This document shows positions 1 to 11,126 of a stretch of DNA of 64,000 bases, in pieces. The position numbers were made by a program, and so were the translations under genes. Source of the stretch: Limnomonas spitsbergensis (taxonomy: Eukaryota > Chlorophyta > Chlorophyceae > Chlamydomonadales); NCBI GenBank assembly GCA_037349105.1, contig JAYJMM010000097.1:806001-870000 (forward strand). Direction: 5' to 3'. How positions within the stretch are numbered: position 1 is the stretch's first letter; every line of letters begins with the position of its first letter. A model generated the notes under the pieces. The model was given only the letters and a program-made list of their open reading frames with translations, did not search any database and was not told the origin of the DNA.

Positions 1-424
1 GGTCACTCACACAGTGAGTTTGCCAACCGCTGCGGTGAGCTTGTCGCACCGTTTGCAGAGCTCAGGATGCCAGCGGCTCCCAGGGTGGGCGGTGGCGGCA
101 TAAATGAAGGGCCGTTGTTGACGTGCCGCCCTAGTCAAGACAACCTGCAGGGGGCAGGAAAGGGGTATCGTCCATGTGTCAGGGAGGCGGGGGGGAGGGA
201 CAGGGGGGGGGCACATCCGCACATCCCCCCCCAGCAAAGCCTCTTGCAGGGGGGGGTCAGGGAGGGAGGATGTCCGGGTCCATTCAAATCCAATGAGGAC
301 ACCTCTTGGCCATGAGGGGTCGAGGGGCAGAAAGGAGAGTCGGGCTGCCATCAGAAAATGCCCAGGTAGGCTGTCAGGCGCTTCAAGGCACACTGGACAC
401 GACAGGCCTACAGGTTTTGCATGT

Positions 425-600
425 ACTACCGGAACATGTAGTTTTGCATGTACTGCTTAAGGCTCCACATATTTTATGTAGAGTTCTGTGTGTATTGCTC
501 AAGGGTCCACGTGTTATGCTTAGGGTTCCACGTGTTATGCTTAGGGTTATCTGTGTACTGCATCAGGCTCTGTGTGTATTGCTTAGACCTATTACATGCA
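425..600 (+). repeat. Degenerate ~30-bp minisatellite
   Basis: Phrases of the type gcttagggttccacgtgtta and tgtgtattgcttag recur four to five times with a spacing near 30 bases. The same block, slightly shorter, is present in the second copy of the duplication at about 4990-5130. It is non-coding as far as can be seen. Confidence 0.5.
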
Positions 601-637
601 CCAAGTAGGGTTCCAGGTATCCATCCAGTGTCCACGC

Positions 638-994
638 TCACCATGATCCAGCGCCAGCATCTGAATGGACTTTGTATGCGTAGTGTACGTGTTGGGGGCT
701 GCGGAAAGGCAAGGGGGACCCTGAACCCGAAGTCGACACCGAGGCGTCCGGTCCCGCCGCGCCGCCCACCCTTCCCCCGTTGTTCTGGTGCGCTCTGCTG
801 CTCCACGCCGGCGGCGTTGTTGAGCGCACCATCCCATCGCTGGCTTCAGACGCTGCTGAGCCGCCGCCGCCGTGGTGGCCGTTTACCAAGCGCCGGCGGG
901 CGGTGGCCGAGGGCGCACGGATGTGGTGCAGTTGTTGCTGCGCTCGCGCAAATTCCTGCAGCCATTTCTGGTGCTGCTGCAGCGTGTCGTGCAC
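638..994 (-). CDS. Hypothetical ORF conserved between the two duplicated segments
   Basis: A 118-residue reading frame on the minus strand begins MHDTLQQHQK, has a Gln-rich first third and then Gly/Ser/Ala-rich sequence. The duplicate at 5181-5537 keeps the frame open at exactly the same length. The differences include radical ones (W to R, R to C), so selection on protein is not evident, and frames on both strands are open in this GC-rich block. I recognise no family. It may be a transposon-derived fragment or a chance open frame. Confidence 0.2.
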   Translation of the reverse strand: MHDTLQQHQKWLQEFARAQQQLHHIRAPSATARRRLVNGHHGGGGSAASEASDGMVRSTTPPAWSSRAHQNNGGRVGGAAGPDASVSTSGSGSPLPFRSPQHVHYAYKVHSDAGAGSW

Positions 995-2289
995 CAGCGC
1001 CGCGGGGCCTCAAACAATGCCGGCGTACAACACTGCTAGCTCACAGCACACGAGCACGCTCGGATTGTAAACCAATTGCCAGACCTGAGGGAATACCGAA
1101 ATCAGGGTGGAGGAAAATTAAGAGTTCAGGAGTTTAGTTCAGGGTTCAGGAGATTGTTCAGGGCGAAGGATCTCTTGTTTTTAGGGTCATAGTAGTATTC
1201 CAGGGGGCAAGGTGAGCTGGTCTGGGGTCTGGGTGAGAGCATGGGGGATAATGAGCTCCTTGTTCCTTTTCGACGTCATACCCACCTAGCTGGACAGATC
1301 TGCTGGGCAGGGTCACAAGAGCCCCTCATCAGGGGCAGGCAGGGGTGAGGCAAAGTTCATAGGGTCTGGAGCAAAACATATTTTCTCCATGCAATGCAGA
1401 TAATCCAGTTTTGGTATAAACAGAATCTGGAATAACGATTTTGGTAGCCCATATTCATGTTTATCACTTCCAAACGTTGTGGGAGAACTAGCAGAAACCA
1501 CGGCCTTCGATTGAGCTGCGGCTATCCCACAGTCCTTTATGCGCAGGAAACGTGTTGTTTCCTTACCTGTCAATTACAAAGATAACAAGCTTCACCTAGC
1601 ACTTATAATTGTGAATTTGTTTTGCTTTCAGTGCTCTGTCGCATCTGTAGAGTACCGTCCAACACTCCAACCCACCCTCTTTGGATATCTTCGTTGTGCT
1701 TCTCTTGCCAGCACTTTCGCATGATAGACTTGAAACCCCGAGTTTCACACCTGTAACGACGAGGACAATTTCCATGTTTTTTCATGATGGCAGCTTCCTC
1801 TTTCAGCATTCACGATGTGTTGTTCTGCAGGCAGCCGGTCGTCCATCGGTGTCATTGTAGGGGGTGGTCCGACAGGCTGTGGTCCAGCTGCACAGGGGGG
1901 AGGGGGAGAGGTCAAATGTAACGAGGGAAAAACATGACGGGGAGGGCTACAAATAAAGGAGAGGGGCAGGGACAAGACTAGAGCGCAAGAAAGCTAGGTG
2001 TTGGTGGAATCAAACGAAAGAAATAAAATAAAAGAAGGGGAGAGGAGAGGAGCAGAGGCGAGGTTATAACGCATGAAAGCAAAGGGGTTATGTGGAATCA
2101 AAAGAGATAATATGGTATGATCCAATCGAATCAGAATCGCTCCAACCCAACCAGATTTGACAGGCAATATCTTACCTGATCAAATTCACCAAGAAAAAGA
2201 GGTAGAGCTTGCTCCATCAAATCACCTCAACAATTACAACAACAAAAAAAATGTCAAGCTTCCCACTCATTTTCCATCTCAAGACAGCA

Positions 2290-2630
2290 GTGGACCATTC
2301 AGCTGCCCTTGCTCACACTCGCCTCAGGACAGTTGTGGATCAGTAAGCTGCCTCCTCCCTCCCACCCCTCACCCTTACCTCAGGACATATGTGGTCCAGT
2401 CAGCTGCTTCCTCCCTCCCAAGCCTCACACTTACCTCATGACAGCTGTGGATCAGTCAGCTGCCTCCTCCCTTCCCCTGTGGATCAGTCAGCTTCCTCCT
2501 CCCTCCCCTCACACGTATCTCAGGACAAGTGTGCACCAGTCAGCTGTCTCCTCCCTTCCCCTTAGGATCAGTCAGCTGCCTGCCCCTTTCCCCGCACCCT
2601 TACCTCATAACACTTGTGGACCAGGCAGCC
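2290..2630. repeat. Degenerate ~70-80 bp tandem repeat
   Basis: About five to six units share a core of the type ctcaggaca.(g/t)tgtgg(a/t)(t/c)cagt(a/c)agctg followed by cctcctccctcc and a C-rich spacer. Unit lengths vary. The open frames across it are low-complexity. Confidence 0.6.
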
Positions 2631-2879
2631 CAGAGCAAACACCGCTGCAGTTCGGATCACCGGGCTTGCCACCTTCAGCAACTGCACCAACGGGTATGCC
2701 GTTCCCCCCCTGATCGCCATGAGGGGGATCTCGAGCATGTTCTGGCAGAGATTGCCCAGGCACAGCCACTTGAGCAACAACAGGTGACCCGATCGTGCAA
2801 ACGTGACCTAGGGCGGGAAAAGGTTCCAGAGCCACTTTATCAAGACGGCCAGGTTGTTGGTGGCGCATACAGCCTGGCA

Positions 2880-3118
2880 CTGCAAGGGGGGGGAAATGAG
2901 AGAGGGGAAGATTGGGAAGGGAGGGCAGAAGGGGTGGGAGAGAGGGGGTGGCAGATAAAAGGGAAGGAAGGGTGGGAGGGAGTGGGTGAGAGAGGGAAGG
3001 GGAGGGGGGGCATATGGGGTGGGAGTGAGGAGGCAAAAGAGGGAAACCTGGCCCTGCAAAGGGGAGGGGGGGGGGGGGGGGGGGGGGGGGGAGGGGGGGG
3101 GGGGAGGGAGGGTCTCCA
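2880..3118. repeat. GA/G-rich tract with a near-pure poly-G run
   Basis: A purine-only stretch (gggaagggagg type) runs into about 45 nearly uninterrupted G residues around 3061-3108. It could form G-quadruplexes and is a likely sequencing or assembly weak point. It creates long but meaningless open frames on both strands. Confidence 0.8.
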
Positions 3119-3371
3119 CAAGCCAGGTGTCACAAAAAGATGAGAAGGGGGTCAAGGGACCATCATATTGAGGTGATGAGCAGACAACATACATGGGCAT
3201 GGCTCAGGACCCAGGCGTGGGGGGAGAGCATACACTTCAAGAAGCAAGGTCCTCATATCATTCAGTTACCCATGTTAAAAAGGCCAATGTTATTTCACTC
3301 CATCTCCCACCTTTGTTGGCAGTAAACAGCTGAAATTCCCTGGACTTCGACACGGTCTTATCGGTCTTTCA

Positions 3372-4021
3372 CCGTGCTCGTGTTCTCATCCAACCCACCT
3401 CCATCACCTGTTCCAACATCCCCGCCTAAACAGCCTCCTTGTCTTATCGCCCACACCTCCCTCGCTGTCTTTTGATCAGCCCTTCCCCCACAGCTGTGAC
3501 TCACATCAATGTTGCAGTCCGCACCCATGTTGCTTGTTAACAGCAACGTGTACGGATGCCTGCTGAACCCTGCCAGTCCCACGCCTCACAGGGGCTCAAA
3601 GGACAACCGCTAATCGGCGTGGTGGCTGCCCACGCGACAGCCGCCAACGTCCCAGCCGCCACCGTCTTCGCAAAGGCTGAGAAGGCCGCCATGCCGCCGT
3701 GCTCGTGTTCTCATCCAACCCACCTCCATCACCTGTTCCAACATCCCCGCCTAAACAGCCTCCTTGTCTTATCGCCCACACCTCCCTCGCTGTCTTTTGA
3801 TCAGCCCTTCCCCCACAGCTGTGACTCACATCAATGTTGCAGTCCGCACCCATGTTGCTTGTTAACAGCAACGTGTACGGATGCCTGCTGAACCCTGCCA
3901 GTCCCACGCCTCACAGGGGCTCAAAGGACAACCGCTAATCGGCGTGGTGGCTGCCCACGCGACGGCCGCCAACGTCCCAGCCGCCACCGTCTTCGCAAAG
4001 GCTGAGAAGGCCGCCATGCCG
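3372..4021. repeat. 325-bp tandem direct duplication
   Basis: The block 3372-3696 (starting ccgtgctcgtgttctcatcc) is followed directly by a near-identical copy at 3697-4021, one base (cagccg versus cggccg) being an evident difference. The near identity shows a recent event. Both units contain the same open frame ending AKAEKAAMPP on the plus strand, which does not look like a gene on its own. Confidence 0.9.
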
Positions 4022-4209
4022 CCGCCGTCCCCCTTTTTTCCGGCTGGGGCTGGGCCACTGGCCGCAGGGGCCACAGTTAAGGCGCTGCCGGGCAGCTAAG
4101 AGCGCTTGCGCAACAACGTGGTCATGGCGGCTGCGGAAGAATTCAACATTTATCCCTTATGCAGAGATTTAAGGGAAAAGTGCAGACAGGTGGAAGGCAA
4201 CAGGGTGAT

Positions 4210-4505
4210 GGTAGTCGTGGGAACAGATGCATGGGTGCAGGTTTAAAAGGTTGAGGATCGGAGCTTTGGGGCAGAGAAAAGGTACAGTGTCAAGCTTGTG
4301 GCGTTTGGGCGGGTAAAGGAACCCTTGCACAGCGGCTTTGATACCAGAGGGGGGGGGGCAGGGGCATCTGTTGCTCGGCTGATCATTGTAGCATTAGGGT
4401 GGGTACTGGAACCTTGCACAGCGACATGCCTACGGCGGTTGCGGTCCTTGAGGGAATGGCAGGGGGCACCTTCTGCTGGGTTGAGGATTGGAGCATTAAG
4501 GTCGC
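4210..4505. repeat. Degenerate ~100-115 bp tandem repeat
   Basis: The phrases ggaacc(c)ttgcacagcg, ggttgaggat(c/t)ggagc and ggcagggg(g)ca recur two to three times. Divergence is high. No gene is seen. Confidence 0.4.
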
Positions 4506-4570
4506 TCGCGAAAGCAGCAAGCAGTTGCCTAATTTAGGGGGAAACAGCCTAAACAGCGCCGCCTGCATCA

Positions 4571-6560
4571 GGTCACTCACGCAGCGAGCTTGCCGACCCT
4601 TGCGGTGAGCTTGTCGCACCGTTTGCAGAGCTCAGGATGCCAGCGGCTCCCAGGGTGGGCGGTGGCGGCATAAATGAAGGGCCATTGTTGACGTGCCGCC
4701 CTAGTCAAGACAACCTGCAGGGGGCCAGGAAAGGGGTATCGTCCATGTGTCAGGGAGGCGTGGGGGGGAGGGACAGGGGGGGGTCACATCGCCCCCAGCA
4801 AAGCCTCTTGCAAGGGGGGGTCAGGGAGGGGGGATGTCCGGGTCCATTCAAATCCAATGAGGACACCTCTTGGCCATGAGGGGTCGAGGTATAGGAGGGA
4901 GGGTCTTTATGCCATCAGAAAATGCCCAGGTAGTCTGTCAGGCGCTTCAAGGCACACTGGACACGACAGGCCTACAGGTTTTGCATGTACTACCGGAACA
5001 TGTAGTTTTGCATGTACTGCTTAAGGCTCCGCATATTTTATGTAGGGTTCTGTGTGTATTGCTCAAGGTTCCACGTGTTATGTTTAGGGTTCACTGTGTA
5101 CTGCATCAGGCTCTGTGTGTACTGCTTAGACCTATCACATGCACCAAGTAGGGTTCCAGGTTTCCATCCAGGGTCCACGCTCACCATGATCCAGCGCCAG
5201 TATCTGAATGGACTCTGTATGCGTAGTGTACGTGTTGGGGGCTGCGGAAAAGCAAGGGGGACCCTGAACCCGAATTCGACGCCGAGGCGTCCGGTCCCAC
5301 CGCGCCGCCCACCCTTCCCCCGTTGTTCTGGTGCGCTCTGCTGCTCCACGCCGGCGGCGTTGTTGAGCGCACCATCCCATCGCTGGCTTCAGACGCCACC
5401 GAGCCGCCGCCACCGTGGTGGCCGTTTACCAAGCGCCGGCGGGCGGTGGCCAAGACCGCACAGATCTGGTGCAGCTGTTGCTGCGCTCTCGCAAATTCCT
5501 GCGGCCGCTTCTGGTGCTGCTGCAGCGTGTCGTGCACCAGCGCCGCGGGGCCTCAAACAATGCAGGCGTACAACACACCTAGCTCACAGCACACGAGCTC
5601 GCTCGGATCGTAAACCAATTGCCGGACCTGAGATAATACCGAAATCAGGGTGGAGGACAATTAAGAGTTCAGGAGTTTGGTTCCATATTCAGGGCGAAGG
5701 ATCTCTTGTTTTAGGGTCGGGGTACTATTCCAGATTTCCAGGAGGCAAGGTGAGCTGGTCTGGGGTCTGGGTGAGAGCATGGGAGATAATGAGCTCCTTC
5801 CCTTTCGACGTCATACCCACCTAGCTGGCCTGATCTGCTGGGCAGGGTCACAAGAGCCCCTTATCAGGGGCAGGAAGGGGTGAGGCAAAGTTCATAGGAT
5901 CTGGGGCAAAACATATTTTCTCCATGCAATGCAGATAATCCAGTTTTGTATGTACAGAATCTGGAATAACGATTTTGGTAGCCCATATTCATGTTTATCA
6001 CTTCCAAACGTTGTGGGAGAACTAGCAGAAACCACGGCCTTCGATTGAGCTGCGGCTATCCCACAGTCCTTTATGCGCAGGAAACGTGTTGTTTCCTTAC
6101 CTGTCAATTACAAAGATAACAAGCTTCACCTAGCACTTATAATTGTGAATTTGTTTTGCTTTCAGTGCTCTGTCGCATCTGTAGAGTACCGTCCAACACT
6201 CCAACCCACCCTCTTTGGATATCTTCGTTGTGCTTCTCTTGCCAGCACTTTCGCATGATAGACTTGAAACCCCGAGTTTCACACCTGTAATGACGAGGAC
6301 AATTTCCATGTTTTTTTATGATGGCAGCTTCTTCTTTCAGCATTCACGATGTGTTGTTCTGCAGGCAGCCGGTCGTCCATCGGTGTCATGTTTAGGGCCT
6401 TAGTGGGTGGTCCAACTGGCTGGGGTCCAGCTGCACAGGGGCGAGTGGGGGGGGTCGAATGAAACGAGGGGATACAGAACGGGGGGGGCTACAAATAAAG
6501 GAGAGGAGCAGGGACAAGACTAGAGCGCATGAAAGCAAGGGGTTAAGTGGAATCAAATAA
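4571..6560. repeat. Segmental duplication, copy 2 (~2 kb)
   Basis: Direct repeat of 1-2106, lacking its ~80-base insertion near 2000. The block 5900-6360 is almost identical to 1365-1830. The tail (gcatgaaagcaaggggtta...gtggaatcaaa) matches 2071-2106. It carries the matching minus-strand open frame at 5181-5537. Confidence 0.9.
5181..5537 (-). CDS. Hypothetical ORF, duplicate of 638-994
   Basis: 118 residues, collinear with the frame in the first copy and without indels between them. It has the same Gln-rich start and Gly/Ser-rich body. I recognise no domain. Its survival may simply reflect the youth of the duplication. Confidence 0.2.
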   Translation of the reverse strand: MHDTLQQHQKRPQEFARAQQQLHQICAVLATARRRLVNGHHGGGGSVASEASDGMVRSTTPPAWSSRAHQNNGGRVGGAVGPDASASNSGSGSPLLFRSPQHVHYAYRVHSDTGAGSW

Positions 6561-7340
6561 AATTAGCTCCCTCGAAGAACATGTTTAGAGCGATGCATGC
6601 CTGCTGGGCCCTGCTGAACGCTCGGCCGAGTGGGAATGGTATGGGATGAGCAATCTCAATTCCAGGTACCATGCACACCCAGGACCATGGTGCAGTCACG
6701 CCCCTCCTCTTATGTGAGGGGGGCCAGAACATGGAACCCGGGGGAGAGAGAGGATGTGACAAAATTCTACCATGCGTGGATATGCAATGCTAGCCCGCGG
6801 TGTATCGCATACACGCACTTACCAGATCATGAAGGGTGCACGCGCTCGGGTGTTTTTCGAACATGTGCTATGCCAGGCTGCCTATGCACCGACAAGCGCT
6901 GCCAGAGAAGAACTATGCGCCTTGATTCAGTTGGCAGTCACGAACCCTGTGCAACAAAGGCACCGTCGCAATCACGAGTCGAGAATTAAAAATCAGAACG
7001 GTGCAAGACATGATGGGGTGCACATCAGAAAGTACAGATCTCACCAGCAAGTGAGGCCACATTTGTTCAGTTGCGTAGGCAGGCCTCTGCTCTGATCTCG
7101 AGGGCATAGTCGATTCTGTCGCACCAGGGGCGCGTTCACGTTGGACGATAGAGCTAGCTTGGCCGCTCCCGAGTCCAGGCACGCCCCCAAAGTCGTCAAA
7201 CGTCACACCGGTAGGACTGCAGCTATCCAACATGTATTCAGCATACAAATATAGAATCCGTGTGCGCACCGAAGTGATGATTTCCGTTTAAAAGGAGACG
7301 CCAGGGATTGTCCTAAATATGGACCAGGGGGTGTGGACAT
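6561..7340. other. No gene seen; fragment of a dispersed repeat at ~6645-6710
   Basis: Sequence around tcaattccag(g)taccatgcac and aggaccatggtgcagtcacg resembles 41050-41100 and its duplicate at 62750-62800. A small dispersed repeat is therefore present three times in the window. The rest of this stretch shows no supported coding exon. Confidence 0.4.
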
Positions 7341-7344
7341 CCCT

Positions 7345-9666
7345 ACATTGCAAGTTACTCCTGTGCTGACTCCAATGTCGACTCCAGAGCTGACTCGAGT
7401 GCTGACACCAGTGATGACTCCAATGATAGCTCCAATATCAACACCAGTGTTCCTTCCAATGCTGACTCGAGTGCCGACACAAGAGATGCATGACTACTCC
7501 ACTGTTCACACCGGTGCCAACTCATGTGAGACTGACTCATGTGACACTGACTCCAGTGCTGAATCCAGTGCTTACACCTGTGAGACTGACTCCATTGTTG
7601 ACTCTGGTGTAATAGTGTTGACTCAAGTGTGGCTCCAATGATGACTTATCTGCTTGAATCCAGTGTTTTCTCCTTTCATGACTCAAAGGCTGACACAAAT
7701 CTGTGTCCAGTGCTGACTCCTGGCTGATTCCAATATTGACCCCAGTATTGACTCCAATGCTGACTCCAGTGCTGACTCAAGTGCTGACTCAAGTGCTCAC
7801 TTAAGTGCTCATTCAAGTGCAGACGCAATGACGCCAGTGCTGACTCGTGTGCTGACTCTAGTGTTGACTCCAGTGCTCACTCCAGTGCAGACGCAGTGAG
7901 ACATTGCTGACTTTAGTGTTGACTCTAGTGTCGACTCCAATACTAACTTAATTGCTGACACCATTGCTGACTCAAGTGCTGACTGCAGTGCTGACTCCAG
8001 TGCTGACTTCAGTCCTGACTCCAGTACTCACTCCGGTGCTGACTCCAGTACTAGCTCTAGTACTGACTCCATTGCTCACTCAAGTGCCCACTCCAGTGCT
8101 CACTCCAGTGCCCACTCCAGTGCTCACTCCAGTGACCACTCCAATGCTCACTCCAGTGACCACTCCAATGCCCACTCTAGTGCTCACTCCAGTGCTCAAT
8201 CCAGTGCTCACTCATGTGCTCACTCCAGTGCCCACTCCAGTGCTCACTCCAGTGCCCACTCCAGTGCCCACTCCAGTGCTAACTCCAGTGCTCACTCCAG
8301 TGCCCACTCCAGTGCTCACTCCAGTGCCCACTCCAGTGCTCATTCCAGTGCCCACACCAGTGCTCACTCCAGTGCCCACTCCAGGGCTCACTCCAGTGCT
8401 CACTCCAGTGCCCACTCCAGTGCTCACTCCAGTACTCACTCCAGTGCCCACTCCAGTGCCCACTCCAGTGCTCACTCTAGTGCTCACTCCAATGCTCACT
8501 CCAATGCTCACTCCAGTGCCCACTCCAGTGCTCACTCCAATGCCCACTCAAGTGCTCACTCCATTGCCCACTCCAGTGCTCACTCTAGTGCTCACTCTAG
8601 TGCCCACTCCAGTGCTCACTCCAGTGACCACTCCAGTGCTCACTCCAGTGCCCACTCTAGAGCTCACTCCAGTGCCCACTCCAGTGCTCACTCCTGTGCC
8701 CACTCCAGTGCTCACTCCAGTGCTCACTCCAGTGCCCACTCCAGTGCCCACTCCAGTGCTCATTCCAATGCCCACTCCAGTGCTCACTCCAGTGCCCACT
8801 CCAGTGCTCACTCTAGTGCTCACTCCAGTGCCCACTCCAGTGCCCACTCCAGTGCTCACTCATGTGCCCACTCCAGTGCTCACTCTAGTGCCCACTCCAG
8901 TGCTCACTCCAGTGCCCACTCCAGTGCTCACTCCAGTGCCCACTCCAGTGCCCACTCCAGTGCCCACTCCAGTGCTCACTCCAGTGCCCACTCCAGTGCT
9001 CACTCCAGTGCCCACTCCAGTGCTCACTCCATTGCCCACTCCAGTGCCCACTCCAGTGCCCACTCCAGTGCTCACTCCAGTGCCCACTCCAGTGCTCACT
9101 CCAGTGCCCACTCCAGTGCTCACTCCAGTGCCCACTCCAGTGCTCACTCCAGTGCCCACTCCAGTGCTCACTCCAGTGCCCACTCCAGTGCTCACTCCAG
9201 TGCCCACTCCAGTGCTCACTCCAGTGCCCACTCCAGTGCTCACTCCAGTGCCCACTCCAGTGCTCACTCCAGTGCCCACTCCAGTGTCACTCCAGTGCCC
9301 ACTCCAGTGCTCACTCCAATGCCCACTCCAGTGCTCACTCCAGTGCTCACTCCAGTGCCCACTCCAGTGCTCACTCCAGTGCCCACTCCAGTGCTCACTC
9401 CAGTGCCCACTCCAGTGCTCACTCTAGTGCCCACTCTCGTGCTCACTCCAGTGCCCACTCCAGTGCCCACTCCAGTGCCCACTCAAGTGCCCACTCCATT
9501 GCCCACTCCAGTGCTCACTCCAGTGCCCACTCCAGTGCCCACTCCAGTGCTCACTCCAATGCCCACTCCAGTGCTCATTCCAATGCCCACTCCAGTGCTC
9601 ACTCCAGTGCCCACTCCAGGGCTCACTCCAGTGCTCACTCCAGTGCCCACTCAAGTGCTCACTCCA
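7345..9666. repeat. 12-bp minisatellite (24-bp higher period)
   Basis: Roughly 190 units of the 12-mer cactccagtgct, mostly alternating with cactccagtgcc to give a 24-bp period. The left flank (7345-8000) is degenerate (gctgactccagt forms). The most homogeneous part is 9060-9280. Indels are almost all multiples of 12; a one-base loss near 9287 shifts phase. The plus strand reads [16 protein letters not shown] or LQCPLQCS depending on frame, and no frame contains a stop, so the ~490-codon open frame here is a by-product of the repeat. Confidence 0.95.
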
Positions 9667-10640
9667 GGGTTTCTTAGTGTATTCCATAAGAACCTGTCAT
9701 ACAGCCGAATGCCCCAGGCCATGCTGCTGATACACTCGGGCGAATAGCCTACCAAGCCTAAACTGAAAGAGGATGGACTGCGAGCGGTGGGGCAAAACAA
9801 CCAAGCAGATATCCGCCTAGGGGTTCTTTTAGTAATCAATAAGAACCTGGCTTACAGCCGAATGCCCCAGGCCATGCTGCTGATACACTCGGGCCAATAG
9901 CCAACCAAGCCTAAATTGAAAGAGAATGAACTGCGAGCGGTGGGGCAAAACAACCAAGCAGATTTCCGGCCAGGGTTTCTTAGTGTATTCCATAAGAACC
10001 TGTCTTACAGCCGAATGCCCCAGGCCATGCTGCTGATACACTCGGGCCAATAGCCAACCAAGCCTCAACTGAAAGAGAATGGACTGCGAGCGGTGGGGCA
10101 AAACAACCAAGCAGCTTTCCGGCCAGGGTTTCTTAGTGTATTCCATAAGAACCTGTCTTACAGCCGAATGCCCCAGGCCATGCTGCTGATACACTCGGGC
10201 CAATAGCCAACCAAGCCTAAACTGAAAGAGGATGGACTGCGAGGGGTGGGGCGAAACAACCAAGCAGCTTTCCGGCCAGGGTTTCTTAGTGTATTCCATA
10301 AGAACCTGTCTTACAGCCGAATGCCCCAGGCCATGCTGCTGATACACTCGGGCCAATAGCCAATCAAGCCTAAACTGAAAGAGAATGGACTGCGAGCGGA
10401 TGTGCCAAACAATCAAGCAGCTTTGCAGCTTTCCGGCCAGGGTTTCTTAATGTATTCAATAACAACCTGTCTTACGGCTGGATACCCCAGGCCATACTAC
10501 TGATCCATTATGCCGAACAAGCATAAACAGGAAGTGAATTGATTGGAAGCGGCTGTGCAACACAATAAAGTAGCTTTGCAGCTATGTGGCCAGGGTTTTT
10601 TCATGCAATCAATAACAACCTGTCTTAGTTACAGCCAGAG
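9667..10640. repeat. 153-bp tandem repeat, about 7 units
   Basis: The marker ttct in gggtttcttagtg falls at 9671, 9824, 9977, 10130 and 10283, a constant 153-bp spacing. Units 6 and 7 (near 10444 and 10599) are diverged and slightly longer because of a gcagctttgcagctt expansion. As 153 is a multiple of 3, a minus-strand frame stays open over several units (to about 10416), but it simply repeats one 51-residue phrase. The array starts directly at the end of the 12-bp minisatellite, sharing ccagggt at the junction. Confidence 0.95.
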
Positions 10641-10747
10641 AAATTTGCATGATGTAGGTCACGGGTGTTTTTGAGGTAAGGGTACCCTGATGAGCTGTAC
10701 ATGAAGGTTGCAGCTGACATCACAATGAGCGGAGGTCTGAGGCCAAC

Positions 10748-11060
10748 GTCGATGATGTTACACCTCTGGGCCCTGCTCAAAAAGGCTCGCCGCGTGGGCA
10801 CCTAACTAAAGGGAGCAAGACAAACACAAGGGGGCAGAAAAAAGAAAAAGAAACTGTGGTAATAAAATGAAGGGACAGACAAAAGCGTCCCCCACATGCT
10901 GGCCGACTCCCCTAGCCCAACCTCGCAGACAGCACCGCCCGTTACGCCGCTGACAGCTGTGCCGTCCTCTTGGGTCAGCCAGGCCGCAGCCTTAAGTTTG
11001 TGCGCACGCATGCACACTCCCTTTGGCTAGTGCGGCCCCTGGCCTGCTCCAGCATGGCAC
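10748..11060 (-). mobile_element. Dispersed element family, copy A (partial)
   Basis: Read on the minus strand this piece encodes a remnant (about 10830-11000) with the motifs EDG.AVS and GLGES.SMW shared with the copies at 22.3-22.8, 39.5-40.2 and 54.4-54.9 kb. It then runs into a poly-pyrimidine region and the family's common 3' end. On the plus strand that end reads gttacacctctgggccctgc followed by tcaaaaaggctcgccgcgtg (about 10758-10797). Upstream sequence gives way to the satellite at about 11127. Confidence 0.6.
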
Positions 11061-11126
11061 CAGCCGTACCGCAGGCTGAAACCAGGTACGGAAGGCGGCC
11101 GCAAACCTGTGTTAAGTTGCAGGATC

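Larger units (their letters stand above)
1..2106. repeat. Segmental duplication, copy 1 (~2 kb)
   Basis: Nearly the whole stretch recurs in the same orientation at 4571-6560. Landmarks shared in order include the start (ggtcactcac ... gtttgcagagctcagg), the CCGCCG-rich block near 830-1010, the block at 1370-1860 and the end near gacaagactagagcgca (1974-1986 and 6515-6527). Differences are point changes and small indels, plus about 80 extra bases in this copy between 1990 and 2070. Copy 1 may begin before the window. No recognised gene lies inside. Confidence 0.9.

Noticed and set aside
7952..9427. 491-codon open frame (TPVLTPVP repeats)
   Set aside because: The 12-bp unit contains no stop in any plus frame, so the length of the frame is a property of the repeat, with no non-repeat coding flank.
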